Source: Streptomyces sp. NRRL WC-3549 (lineage in GTDB: Bacteria; Actinomycetota; Actinomycetes; Streptomycetales; Streptomycetaceae). Taken from it: a stretch of DNA of 14,359 nt. Of the stretch, positions 7,678-14,359 are shown piece after piece. Location: NCBI RefSeq assembly GCF_000721935.1, contig NZ_KL585416.1, positions 22,025-36,383 on the forward strand, given 5' to 3'. Under the pieces are notes generated by a model. That model saw only the letters and a list, made by a program, of their open reading frames with translations, had not been told where the DNA came from and did no database searches. The position numbers were made by a program, and so were the translations under genes. The stretch's first letter is position 1. Every line of letters begins with the position of its first letter.

Positions 7678-7911
7678 CTACTTCAGGTCGAACTCGCCGT
7701 CCCGCGCCCCGAGTACGAAGGCACGCCATTCGGCCTCCGTGTAGCGCAGCACGGTCTCCGGATCGAGCGAGGACCGCATCGCGACGGCCCCGCCCGGCAG
7801 ATGGGCGATCTCCACCCGCTCCTCCGCCTCCTCGGTGCCGGGGGCGCTCAGCCACTCCACCCCCGAGATGTCGAGTGCGTACAGCTCGTCCTTCTCCTGC
7901 TGGGTGCCCAT
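7678..7911 (-). CDS. DUF397 family protein
   Basis: A 77-aa protein whose second half shows the DUF397 pattern: an acidic V-E-I-A strand, AVAMRSS, then a D-P-x-x-V-L-x-Y-T-x-x-E-W-x-A-F-V run ending in GEFDLK. The ATG at 7911 follows an AAAGG element by 6 nt. DUF397 genes are abundant in actinomycetes and usually sit beside helix-turn-helix regulators; no such regulator is seen here. In this sequence the gene is in the same frame as the membrane protein upstream, but the 60-odd intervening codons look non-coding and I treat the two as separate. It ends the accessory block and faces the esx terminator. Molecular function is not known to me. Confidence 0.85.
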   Translation of the reverse strand: MGTQQEKDELYALDISGVEWLSAPGTEEAEERVEIAHLPGGAVAMRSSLDPETVLRYTEAEWRAFVLGARDGEFDLK

Positions 7912-8035
7912 CAGACGCCTTTCTCTGCGGCGGCCGAACGCCACCGCCGGGTGTTCGTGCCTACGGCCTGGCCGTCGATTATTCCTGCTCGCCGGCACCG
8001 GGGTGACCGGAACCGGAGGACGGGGCGGGGGCCGC

Positions 8036-9048
8036 TCAGCCGCACGCCGCCGACGCGGGGAGGTGCTCGACGAGCAGCTTCCCCAGGGGTAGGACAGGTC
8101 GTCGAGCGCCACATACGTCTCCTGACCCCCGCAGGTGAGCCGTTGAACCCCGGTGCCCTGCAAGGAGGCCGCCAGTTCCGGGGTCTTCACGAAGCCGATC
8201 CTGGTGAACGGGCCGTCCTTGTCCCCCGCGAACGACAGATCGCAGAACCAGGCCGAGTCGAAGGAGCCGGACGTCTGCTCGCGCGCCTGGGCGCCGCCCG
8301 GACCCCGCAGGGCGGGCAGCGCGAAACCGGGAACCCCGCACACCTCGTCGAGGGCGGAGTCCCTGACCGCCGACGGCCGCAGCAGTGCTCCGTCCGGAGC
8401 GGAGGGAGCGGTCTCACCGCACCCGGACTGCCGGGACACCCCCTGGACCGCGGCGGAGAGCACCTGGGCGGTGCCGTCCAGGCCCTCGCGGTCCGACAGC
8501 GACAGCTGGACGGTCGGCCGTTCGCCAGTCTTCGTCCCGGGCGCCTCGGCCGTGCAACCCTCCGGGAGGAAGGCCCAGCCGCCCCAGCCGTCCACCGCTC
8601 CGGTGGTCGGACCGACGAGTACACCGGAGGCCCCCGACGCCTTCCACAGGGACGACTCGAACGGGAAGCGGGGCTTCTGCGACGTCACCGCGAGAGTCAG
8701 ACGCCGTTTCTGACTCCACGGCCACCAGCCGCTCCGCTCCACCGTGCAGGTGGACGCCGAGTCCTGAGAAGCGGTGAGTCTCCCGCCCCCCGGCAGCGCC
8801 CGTCCGGCGTCGGCCGCCGCGATCCAGCCACCACAGAGCCGGTCAGGTCCGAAGACGTTGCCGCCGTATCCGACGAGCAGCCCGCCCACGACGACGAGTG
8901 CGGCTGCCGAAGCGGCGACGGCCCGGCCGACCATGGAGCGGGGGACAAGTGTGATCACGCCGGTGCGCTTTCTGTTCGGGATGACGGTGGACCGCCGATC
9001 CGGGGATGTGCGGGAGGGGCGTTTCGGCCCGGGCCGGGCTACTCCCAT
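8036..9048 (-). pseudogene. Membrane-anchored Cys-rich T7SS-locus protein, apparent 1-nt frameshift near the end
   Basis: The ATG at 9048 overlaps the end of the 766-aa gene by 10 nt, suggesting coupling. A basic N-terminus (1-42) precedes one membrane helix (about 44-62). The outside part has two similar halves, one starting LCGGW (C72) and the other DEVCGVPG, the latter closing with LTCGG. After YPWG, near residue 322, the frame becomes Pro/Arg-rich. The -1 frame instead continues KLLVEHLPASAACG and stops at 8036, with every codon ending in G or C. One missing G in the G4 run (8081-8084) explains this; the corrected protein would be 337 aa. Without correction it would read through into DUF397 as a 456-aa fusion. 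No named family is recognised, but such single-helix, Cys-paired proteins are common in Streptomyces. The role is unknown. Confidence 0.65.
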
Positions 9049-11339
9049 CCCAGGTTGACCGCCGCGTCACCGCGCGAGGACTCGTAGGACTGCTTGGCTT
9101 CGCGGCGCATGGCCCGCCACGCGTCCCAGTGGGGGTCCTTCGCCGTGTTCTCTTCGTCGTCGATGTCGATCCCGTGGTCCCGGGCCCACGCGTCGATCAG
9201 GTCGTAGGTGCCGGAGACGCCGCTTGCGTAGTGCTTCGAGTCCGCCTCCTGGGCGGCCGATTCCGCGGTGGCGGTGACCTCCTTGGACCACTCGTACGTC
9301 GCGGCGTCCACGAGCCGCTGAGCTGTGTCGCCGATCACCGGCAGCCCGGTGATCGGCGCGCCGCCGAGGTGGTATGCGTACCGCGCCACGTCGTTGACCG
9401 CTGCCACCTTCCCGTCCCGTTCGTCAAGAATGACATCGGAACCGATGGAGTTCATGGCCCCGTTGACCGCACCCAACTCGCTCGCCGGGTTCTTCCAGGA
9501 CTCGAATCCCTCGCCTGCCGCTTCGGGGGCCTCGGACAACCGGTCCATGGCATAGAGGCGCTGGGTGTCCTGGAGAAGAGCGGCCGTCTGGTCGTCCGCG
9601 GAGACGCCTCGCATGACACGCATGAGACTGTCCTTGCCGACGGTGATTCCGGCGTCGTCCCCTGTCTGCCAGACGGCGCCGAGGCCGGCCGGACTCCCGT
9701 GCTTGGTGCCGATCTCCGCGAGGATGTAGTGGTTGTCCTCCGCGTAGTCGGCGATCGCCCGGCCGAGGTTCTTCTGCATGTTCCGGTGCACGGACTCCCC
9801 GTCGGCTCCGGCGTCCAGTGCCTCGATCGTGCCCTGCATGACCCGCGCCTGCGCGGCGGTGTGCGGGCCGGGTTCGCGGCCGGGCTCACCCTCCTGGGCG
9901 GGGAGATGTCCCGTAGCAGCCGACTCCAGGGCCAGCCCCAGTCCCATGTGGCTCGTCGGATCGTCGGTGACGACGGGCGCCATACCGGTGGACACGCGCA
10001 GCTTCGGCCACTCCCGGGTACCGTCACCGTGGCCCGCCAGATACGCCAGGTGGTCGTTGTCGACGTGATCAGCGCCGGAACCGTTGCCGTCCGGGTCGAA
10101 GAAGGCGGTCGCCGCGTCGGGGTTCTTGCTCATCACCCCGAGGAGACCGTCCAGCGGGTCCGTCTCGACGCCGTCCCTGAAGGCCCCCCACTGCTCGAAG
10201 TACTGCGGGGACTTCTCGTCCAGGGCGATGAGGTCCTCACCCATCTCGTACAGGAACTGGTCGTCGAACGGCTGGTCCGCGTGCTGCATCAGGCTGACGA
10301 GGGACTGGTAGCCGTAGAGCGGTTGGGCGCCACTGCCGAGGTTCTTGGTACCGGCCTCGTCGAGCTTGTCCGTCCACTCCCGGTAGAACTTCCCCTCGCC
10401 GCTCGCGACCCACTTCTTGAAGGCGGGCGATCCGGGCGGGGCGTCCCGCACGCTGCCGGGGACCTTCGTGGCGGTGGCCATCGTGTTGGCCAGCCCGCGC
10501 TGGATCTCCAGGTACTGGCTCTTGTGCTTCTTGTCCGAGTCGAAGGCCCGGTCGTTGAGCTTGGAGTTGACCTTCATGAGGCCCTCGGGCCCCAGCCCGT
10601 TCAGCAGCGTCTGGGAGAACGCCTTGTCGTGCCCGTTGTCGCGGACGGAACGCTGGAACTCCGCGATGTCCGCCGCGGAGACCTTGTCACCGTTGTTGAT
10701 CCGGGTGGCGATCCCCTGCGTGTGGGCCGCCTCGTACTCCTCGATGTCGTCCAGCGGCTTGCCGTTAAAGCCGACACCGAACGTCTCGTCGTTCTTGTCG
10801 CCGGTGACACTGTCCACCGTGACGGCGTCCAGGGCTATCTTCACGCCCTGGTCGGCGTCGTCCACGGCCCTGACGCAGTCGGCCACCGCGTCCGACCAGG
10901 AGGTCACCGCCGTGCGGATGCTCGCGGCGTAGTCCGGGTCGTGACGCAGCGCGGCGCGTTCGCCCTCCGTGAGCTTGGTGTAGTCGTAGGTGACCACACC
11001 GCCCTCGGACACCTTCATCCCCGCCTTGACGGCCTCGGCGACCTTGCTCTCCAGGTTCTTCCGCAGCCGTACGAAGTCGGCGTGCGCGTCCCGCAGCAGC
11101 GAGGCTATGGCCTTGGCCTCGGCCTGCGCCGCCGTGTACTCGTACCGCGTCGCGGCGAAGTTGGTGTGTGCGCTGAAAGCGCTCCGCCCCTGCCAGGAGG
11201 GTCCGAGCGTGATGCTCTGGACGCTCTCCTTGTAGCGGTCCTCCACCTTCTTGATCTCCGCGGCCATGTCGTCCCATTTGCCTGCGGCAGTGGTCAGTTG
11301 GGACAGATCGATGGTCATGACCTCGTGATACGTGAGCAT
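9039..11339 (-). CDS. Large WXG-type N-terminal protein (766 aa), likely T7SS substrate
   Basis: The N-terminal module (about 1-110) opens with MLTYHEV, as many large Streptomyces WXG-type proteins do. It carries W49-Q50-G51 in a helix-turn-helix hairpin and then a long coiled helix. The remaining 650 residues are mostly helical and acidic and resemble uncharacterised Streptomyces proteins I associate with DUF6571. A short DPDGNGSG run (415-422) looks like a calcium loop but is isolated. No signal peptide or membrane helix is seen, which fits T7SS export. A catalytic or toxin domain is not recognisable, and no immunity gene is evident. The start at 11339 has GGGGAAG close upstream; M8 (11318) is the alternative. 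It lies 56 nt after the lipoprotein gene, and its stop overlaps the next start. Substrate status is inference from fold and context. Confidence 0.8.
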   Translation of the reverse strand: MLTYHEVMTIDLSQLTTAAGKWDDMAAEIKKVEDRYKESVQSITLGPSWQGRSAFSAHTNFAATRYEYTAAQAEAKAIASLLRDAHADFVRLRKNLESKVAEAVKAGMKVSEGGVVTYDYTKLTEGERAALRHDPDYAASIRTAVTSWSDAVADCVRAVDDADQGVKIALDAVTVDSVTGDKNDETFGVGFNGKPLDDIEEYEAAHTQGIATRINNGDKVSAADIAEFQRSVRDNGHDKAFSQTLLNGLGPEGLMKVNSKLNDRAFDSDKKHKSQYLEIQRGLANTMATATKVPGSVRDAPPGSPAFKKWVASGEGKFYREWTDKLDEAGTKNLGSGAQPLYGYQSLVSLMQHADQPFDDQFLYEMGEDLIALDEKSPQYFEQWGAFRDGVETDPLDGLLGVMSKNPDAATAFFDPDGNGSGADHVDNDHLAYLAGHGDGTREWPKLRVSTGMAPVVTDDPTSHMGLGLALESAATGHLPAQEGEPGREPGPHTAAQARVMQGTIEALDAGADGESVHRNMQKNLGRAIADYAEDNHYILAEIGTKHGSPAGLGAVWQTGDDAGITVGKDSLMRVMRGVSADDQTAALLQDTQRLYAMDRLSEAPEAAGEGFESWKNPASELGAVNGAMNSIGSDVILDERDGKVAAVNDVARYAYHLGGAPITGLPVIGDTAQRLVDAATYEWSKEVTATAESAAQEADSKHYASGVSGTYDLIDAWARDHGIDIDDEENTAKDPHWDAWRAMRREAKQSYESSRGDAAVNLGWE
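9329..9358 (-). repeat. Perfect 13-bp inverted repeat inside the 766-aa gene
   Basis: CGCCGATCACCGG (9329-9341) is followed after 4 nt by its exact complement (9346-9358). It encodes part of APITGLPVIGD. It could form a stable mRNA hairpin or be a by-product of the ITGLPVI sequence in a GC-rich gene. Confidence 0.7.
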
Positions 11340-11395
11340 CTCTTCCCCGTTGGTTCGTCACTACCCGGCGCCGCGGCGGCGGCGCGTCCGTCCGG

Positions 11396-12064
11396 CTAAC
11401 TGATCTGTTCGTACAGGGCCCGGCTCAGGGCGACCAGCCGCTCCTCGCCGAAGTGCGGCCCCTTTGTCCTGCCCAGCGTCAGCAGCAGCGCCGCGTGGCC
11501 CTCACCCTCCGGCTCGACCCGGACGGTGACGTAGTCACCGGTCGTACCCGGCACCGGGCTGCCCGGCTCGGCCTTCCCCGTCCTGCGGAAATACGGACCG
11601 AGCTCGTCCGGGTCCTGGTCGGACGCCGCCACGAGCGTGGGCGACAGCAGGGCCTCCGGCTGCGGCTTCTCTCCGGCGATGAGGTGGGCCTCCACCGACT
11701 GCCCGCCGACGTGGAACCAGCAGCTGACCAGTGCGCCGGGATTGAAGGCGAACGGCTCGTCCTTCTTCGCCTTGTAACCGTTCTCAGCGGTGACGACGGC
11801 CGGTTGGCTGTCCCCGGGCGCCGGTCCGGCGCCCGCCTCCTCCGTGATCTCCGCGGTGGACGCGGCCTTCGCGAAGTCGTACGGGAGCGGGCAGGTGTCG
11901 GAGCCGTAGGGGCCGACCTCGTCCGCCATCTCGGCCAGTCGCTCGACGCTCACGGGGACACCGTCGGCACCGGCCCCGTCGTCCGTGCTCCCCTGGCACC
12001 CGGCGAGCAACGCCACTGCCAGGACCGCCGCGCAGGCCGGCACGTGCCGGGTTCCGCTCGTCAC
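11396..12064 (-). CDS. Lipoprotein of the T7SS accessory block
   Basis: A 222-aa protein starting at GTG 12064, preferred over the in-frame GTG at 12088 because AAGGGA sits just upstream and a normal lipoprotein signal peptide follows. The lipobox is LLAGC with C23 as the lipidation site. The mature part has a short Gly/Asp linker, then a globular domain with C58 (DTCPLPYDF) and C115 (VSCWFHV), a likely disulfide pair. It would be anchored on the outer face of the cytoplasmic membrane. It lies 28 nt after the 152-aa gene and 56 nt before the 766-aa WXG gene, so it is probably co-transcribed with both. I do not recognise a named family; a role as a surface partner or chaperone of the exported WXG protein is inference. 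Confidence 0.85.
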   Translation of the reverse strand: MTSGTRHVPACAAVLAVALLAGCQGSTDDGAGADGVPVSVERLAEMADEVGPYGSDTCPLPYDFAKAASTAEITEEAGAGPAPGDSQPAVVTAENGYKAKKDEPFAFNPGALVSCWFHVGGQSVEAHLIAGEKPQPEALLSPTLVAASDQDPDELGPYFRRTGKAEPGSPVPGTTGDYVTVRVEPEGEGHAALLLTLGRTKGPHFGEERLVALSRALYEQIS

Positions 12065-12092
12065 ACCTGTTCCCTTTCGTACGGACACGCGC

Positions 12093-12551
12093 CTACACGC
12101 CGTTGAGACCGGAGGCGTACGGCCCCGTCCGCGGTGTGAGGAGGGGCGAGAACTGCGCGTTGATGTCGAGTTCGTTGTTGTTGAAGTAGAGGTTCGCGCC
12201 GCGCAGCGCGTTCTTCTCCGAGGAGAGACGCCCCATCAGCACCTTGACCTGCTTGTCCCAGGTCTCCGTCACCTTCTTCAGCCCCGCTCCGGTGTCCCAG
12301 CCGTCGAACTCCTTGACCGCCGTGGCGGACGCCTCGTCCGCCCAGTCGGTGGCCTTCTTGGTGTTCGGCTCCAGCTCGTTCTCTATGGTGTTCGCCGCGG
12401 CCTTCTTCTCCGCCGGCGTCGACGCCAGGTCCGCCTGACCGCCGAGACCGGGGAGCGGCCCGTCGTCCGCGCCGTTCAGCCGCATGGACGTGCCCTGCTG
12501 CTGCTCCGCCGCCTGCGAGCGCAGCCGGCTCCATTCCTCGTCGAAGCCCAT
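12093..12551 (-). CDS. Small helical Esx-like T7SS-associated protein
   Basis: A 152-aa protein starting MGFDEEWSRLRSQAAEQQQ. The ATG at 12551 has GGGGGA 5 nt upstream; the frame extends to 12632, but that part lies in the inverted-repeat region and is Pro/Gly-rich. The N-terminal 40 residues contain a helix and a Gly/Pro linker. Residues about 47-120 form long charged helices with W70, W85 and W98 (TETWDKQV), followed by a Asn-rich tail. There is no exact central WXG, but the length, helicity and position at the head of the accessory operon suggest an Esx-like partner or substrate. It lacks a signal peptide. I have no named family for it. It is first in a probable five-gene operon running to the DUF397 gene. 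Confidence 0.8.
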   Translation of the reverse strand: MGFDEEWSRLRSQAAEQQQGTSMRLNGADDGPLPGLGGQADLASTPAEKKAAANTIENELEPNTKKATDWADEASATAVKEFDGWDTGAGLKKVTETWDKQVKVLMGRLSSEKNALRGANLYFNNNELDINAQFSPLLTPRTGPYASGLNGV

Positions 12552-12610
12552 GAAATCCCCCGTATCGACGACATCGGCGCCCGGTCCTACCGACCCCGTG
12601 GCCCCGGGCC

Positions 12611-12659
12611 GGGCGCTCCGTGTAGGCCACATCGAGACAAGCTAATACACGGAGCGCCC
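12611..12659. terminator. 14-bp inverted repeat after eccC (likely terminator or operator)
   Basis: GGGCGCTCCGTGTA (12611-12624) and its exact complement (12646-12659) flank a 21-nt, comparatively AT-rich spacer. CCCGGGCC (12603-12610) and GGCCCGGG (12668-12675) extend the symmetry outside, with 8 unpaired bases on one side. It lies in the 141-nt gap after the eccC stop and before the accessory operon. Its place suggests a terminator; the long loop leaves a protein-binding site possible. Confidence 0.55.
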
Positions 12660-12692
12660 ACAGAGGAGGCCCGGGTGCGACCCGGTCACCCC

Positions 12693-14359
12693 TCAGCGCT
12701 GCTCGGGCAGCCGGCCCGTCTGCACCAGCGGCGTCCCGCGACGGCGGGAGGCGAAGTAACCGCGCCCCGGCGGCATCGCGTGGCCCCGGACCGGGCCGAT
12801 CAGCTCGCCCTCGGACGGATCGCCCGCCAGCACCACGCCCTGCGCGCCCAGCTCCTTGATGCGCTGCATGAAGCCCTCGTACATCGCCCGGGACGCGCCC
12901 GCCGAGCTGCGCGCGATGATGAAGCGGACCCCGGTGTCCCGGGCGAACGGCAGGTACTCGGCGAGCGGGGCCAGCGGGTTGCCGGCGTTCGTCGCCACCA
13001 GGTCGTAGTCGTCCACGATGATGAAGATCTGCGGCCCCGACCACCAGCTGCGGTCCCGCAGCTGCTGCGGCGTCACGTCCGTCGGCGGCTGCCGCCGCGC
13101 GAAGACCCCGGCCAGCGCCTCCATGTGCATCTGCATCGAGCTCGCCATCGGCGCGTACTCCAGCAGGTGCGACTCCGGCAGCGCCCCCAACAACGCACGC
13201 CGGTAGTCGCCGACCACGAGCTTCGCCTCGTCGGGGGAGTAGCGCTCCGCGATCTGCTTGGCGATCAGCCGCAGCAGGTTGGTCTTGCCGGACTCGCTCT
13301 CCCCGAAGATCAGGAAGAACGGATCCGTCTCGAAGTCGACGAACACCGGCTCCAGCGAGGTCTCGTCGATGCCGAAGGCGATTCCCCGCTCCGGGAACTC
13401 GAACCCCTTGGGCAGCTGGTCCGCCGGGAGCTTGCGCGGCAGCAGCCGCACCGCGGGGGCCGGCGGGCCCGCCCAGTTCGACCGCACGGTGGCCACGAAC
13501 GCGGCGGTCCCCTCCGACAGGTCGGATGCCTCGCTGACCGCGTCGATACGCGGCAGCGCCCCCATGAAGTGCAGCTTCTGCGGCACCTGCCCCCGGCCCG
13601 GTACCCCGGTCGGGACGTTCGCCGCGACCTTGCGGTCGAACTCCGAGTCCATGACGTCACCGAGCCGCAGCTCCAGCCGCCCCAGGACCTGGTCCTTCAG
13701 CTGCGCCCGTACCTCCATGTACCGGGCCGCGCTGATCACCACGTGGATGCCGTACCCGAGCCCCCGGGCGGCGATCTCGGTGACGACCTGCTCCAGGCCC
13801 TCGTACTCGGACCGGAAACCGCCCCAGCCGTCGATCACCAGGAACACGTCGCCCCACTCCTCACCGGGCAGCTCCCCCTGGGCGCGCTTGCGCCGGTAGG
13901 TGGCGACGGAGTCGATGGAGTGCGCGCGGAAGAACTCCTCGCGCCGGTTGAGCACACCGCCGACCTCGGCGACCGTCCGCCGCACCCGCTCCGGGTCCAG
14001 CCGGGACGCCATGCCGCCCACGTGCGGCAGGTCCGCCAGCGAGACGAGGCCGCCACCACCGAAGTCCAGGCCGTAGAACTGCACCTCCCGCGGGGTGTGG
14101 GTGAGGGCGAACGACGAGATCAGCGTCCGCAGCAGGGTCGACTTGCCGGACTGCGGGCCGCCCACCACCAGCATGTGACCGGCCGCCCCGGAGAAGTCGC
14201 GGTACAGCACCTCACGCCGCTGCTCGAACGGCTTGTCGATCAGACCGAGGGGGACCGTCAGACCGCCGGGACGGGTGTACTCGGTCGCCGTGAACCCGCG
14301 GTCCGCCGTCGGCGCGAGCCCCGGCAGCAACTGGTCCAGTGTCGGCGCCCGGTCCAGCG
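12693..14359 (-). CDS. eccC: EccC, FtsK/SpoIIIE-type T7SS ATPase, C-terminal part (truncated by window edge)
   Basis: The frame is open from the right edge (LDRAPTLDQLLPGL) to a stop at 12693, 554 residues. Two ATPase domains are present. The first has Walker A GGPQSGKS (14162-14139) and a Walker B strand VFLVIDGW. The second has GESESGKT (13304-13281) and IFIIVDDYD. They correspond to the second and third ATPase domains of EccC; the membrane helices and first, motor ATPase domain lie beyond the edge. EccC drives export and binds the C-terminal YxxxD signal of Esx dimers through its last ATPase domain. Both Walker A motifs are intact, and I see no frameshift. It may be transcribed separately from the accessory block, given the inverted repeat after it. 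Confidence 0.95.
   Translation of the reverse strand, partial: LDRAPTLDQLLPGLAPTADRGFTATEYTRPGGLTVPLGLIDKPFEQRREVLYRDFSGAAGHMLVVGGPQSGKSTLLRTLISSFALTHTPREVQFYGLDFGGGGLVSLADLPHVGGMASRLDPERVRRTVAEVGGVLNRREEFFRAHSIDSVATYRRKRAQGELPGEEWGDVFLVIDGWGGFRSEYEGLEQVVTEIAARGLGYGIHVVISAARYMEVRAQLKDQVLGRLELRLGDVMDSEFDRKVAANVPTGVPGRGQVPQKLHFMGALPRIDAVSEASDLSEGTAAFVATVRSNWAGPPAPAVRLLPRKLPADQLPKGFEFPERGIAFGIDETSLEPVFVDFETDPFFLIFGESESGKTNLLRLIAKQIAERYSPDEAKLVVGDYRRALLGALPESHLLEYAPMASSMQMHMEALAGVFARRQPPTDVTPQQLRDRSWWSGPQIFIIVDDYDLVATNAGNPLAPLAEYLPFARDTGVRFIIARSSAGASRAMYEGFMQRIKELGAQGVVLAGDPSEGELIGPVRGHAMPPGRGYFASRRRGTPLVQTGRLPEQR

Noticed and set aside
7624..9087. 487-codon plus-strand open frame
   Set aside because: Antisense to the membrane protein and DUF397 genes, starts inside the terminator, and is Arg/Pro/Gly-rich.
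10074..10097. Calcium-binding DPDGNGSG loop in the 766-aa protein
   Set aside because: A single loop-like run without a second EF-hand or a clear flanking helix pair is not enough to call calcium binding.
9006..11399. 797-codon plus-strand open frame
   Set aside because: It mirrors the 766-aa WXG gene, is Val/Arg/Gly-rich and lacks recognisable features.
12065..12088. Earlier GTG start for the lipoprotein
   Set aside because: The later GTG at 12064 has a proper AAGGGA site and gives a normal signal peptide.

Overview
The window comes from a high-GC actinomycete. GC-rich third codon positions, AGGAGG-type ribosome binding sites, GTG starts and the gene set all point to Streptomyces or a close relative. 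It holds most of a chromosomal type VII (ESX/Esx) secretion locus, in the arrangement I recall from the S. coelicolor SCO5717-SCO5734 region. I see no tRNA, rRNA, CRISPR array, transposase or attachment site.

Left part, minus strand (1-3592): the proline/alanine-rich N-terminal half of an SCO5717-like (EspI/MinD-type) ATPase that runs off the left edge; an unrecognised 240-aa protein; and eccE, whose reading frame is broken after its two membrane helices. Middle, plus strand (3817-7583): eccB and the mycosin protease mycP, then a terminator-like hairpin and a plausible promoter, then a pair of WXG100 genes (esxB-like and esxA-like). A perfect 19-bp stem terminator closes this block.

Right part, minus strand (7678-14359): eccC runs off the right edge and only its last two ATPase domains are present. 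A 14-bp inverted repeat follows it, then a five-gene block: a 152-aa alpha-helical Esx-like protein, a lipoprotein, a 766-aa protein with an N-terminal WXG-type module, a membrane-anchored cysteine-rich protein (frameshifted near its end) and a DUF397 protein. This block, between the core Esx genes and eccC, looks like an accessory cargo/partner module and is the least described part of the window.

How the parts should work together: EccB, EccC and EccE, with EccD (not in this window), form the membrane translocon. EccC recruits Esx heterodimers and larger WXG substrates, MycP is the membrane-anchored mycosin, and the SCO5717-like ATPase is a regulator. Both reading-frame breaks (near 3266-3272 and 8081-8084) interrupt otherwise well-conserved coding sequence. 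Each is either a true lesion or a sequencing/assembly error, so they should be checked before concluding that the system is defective.
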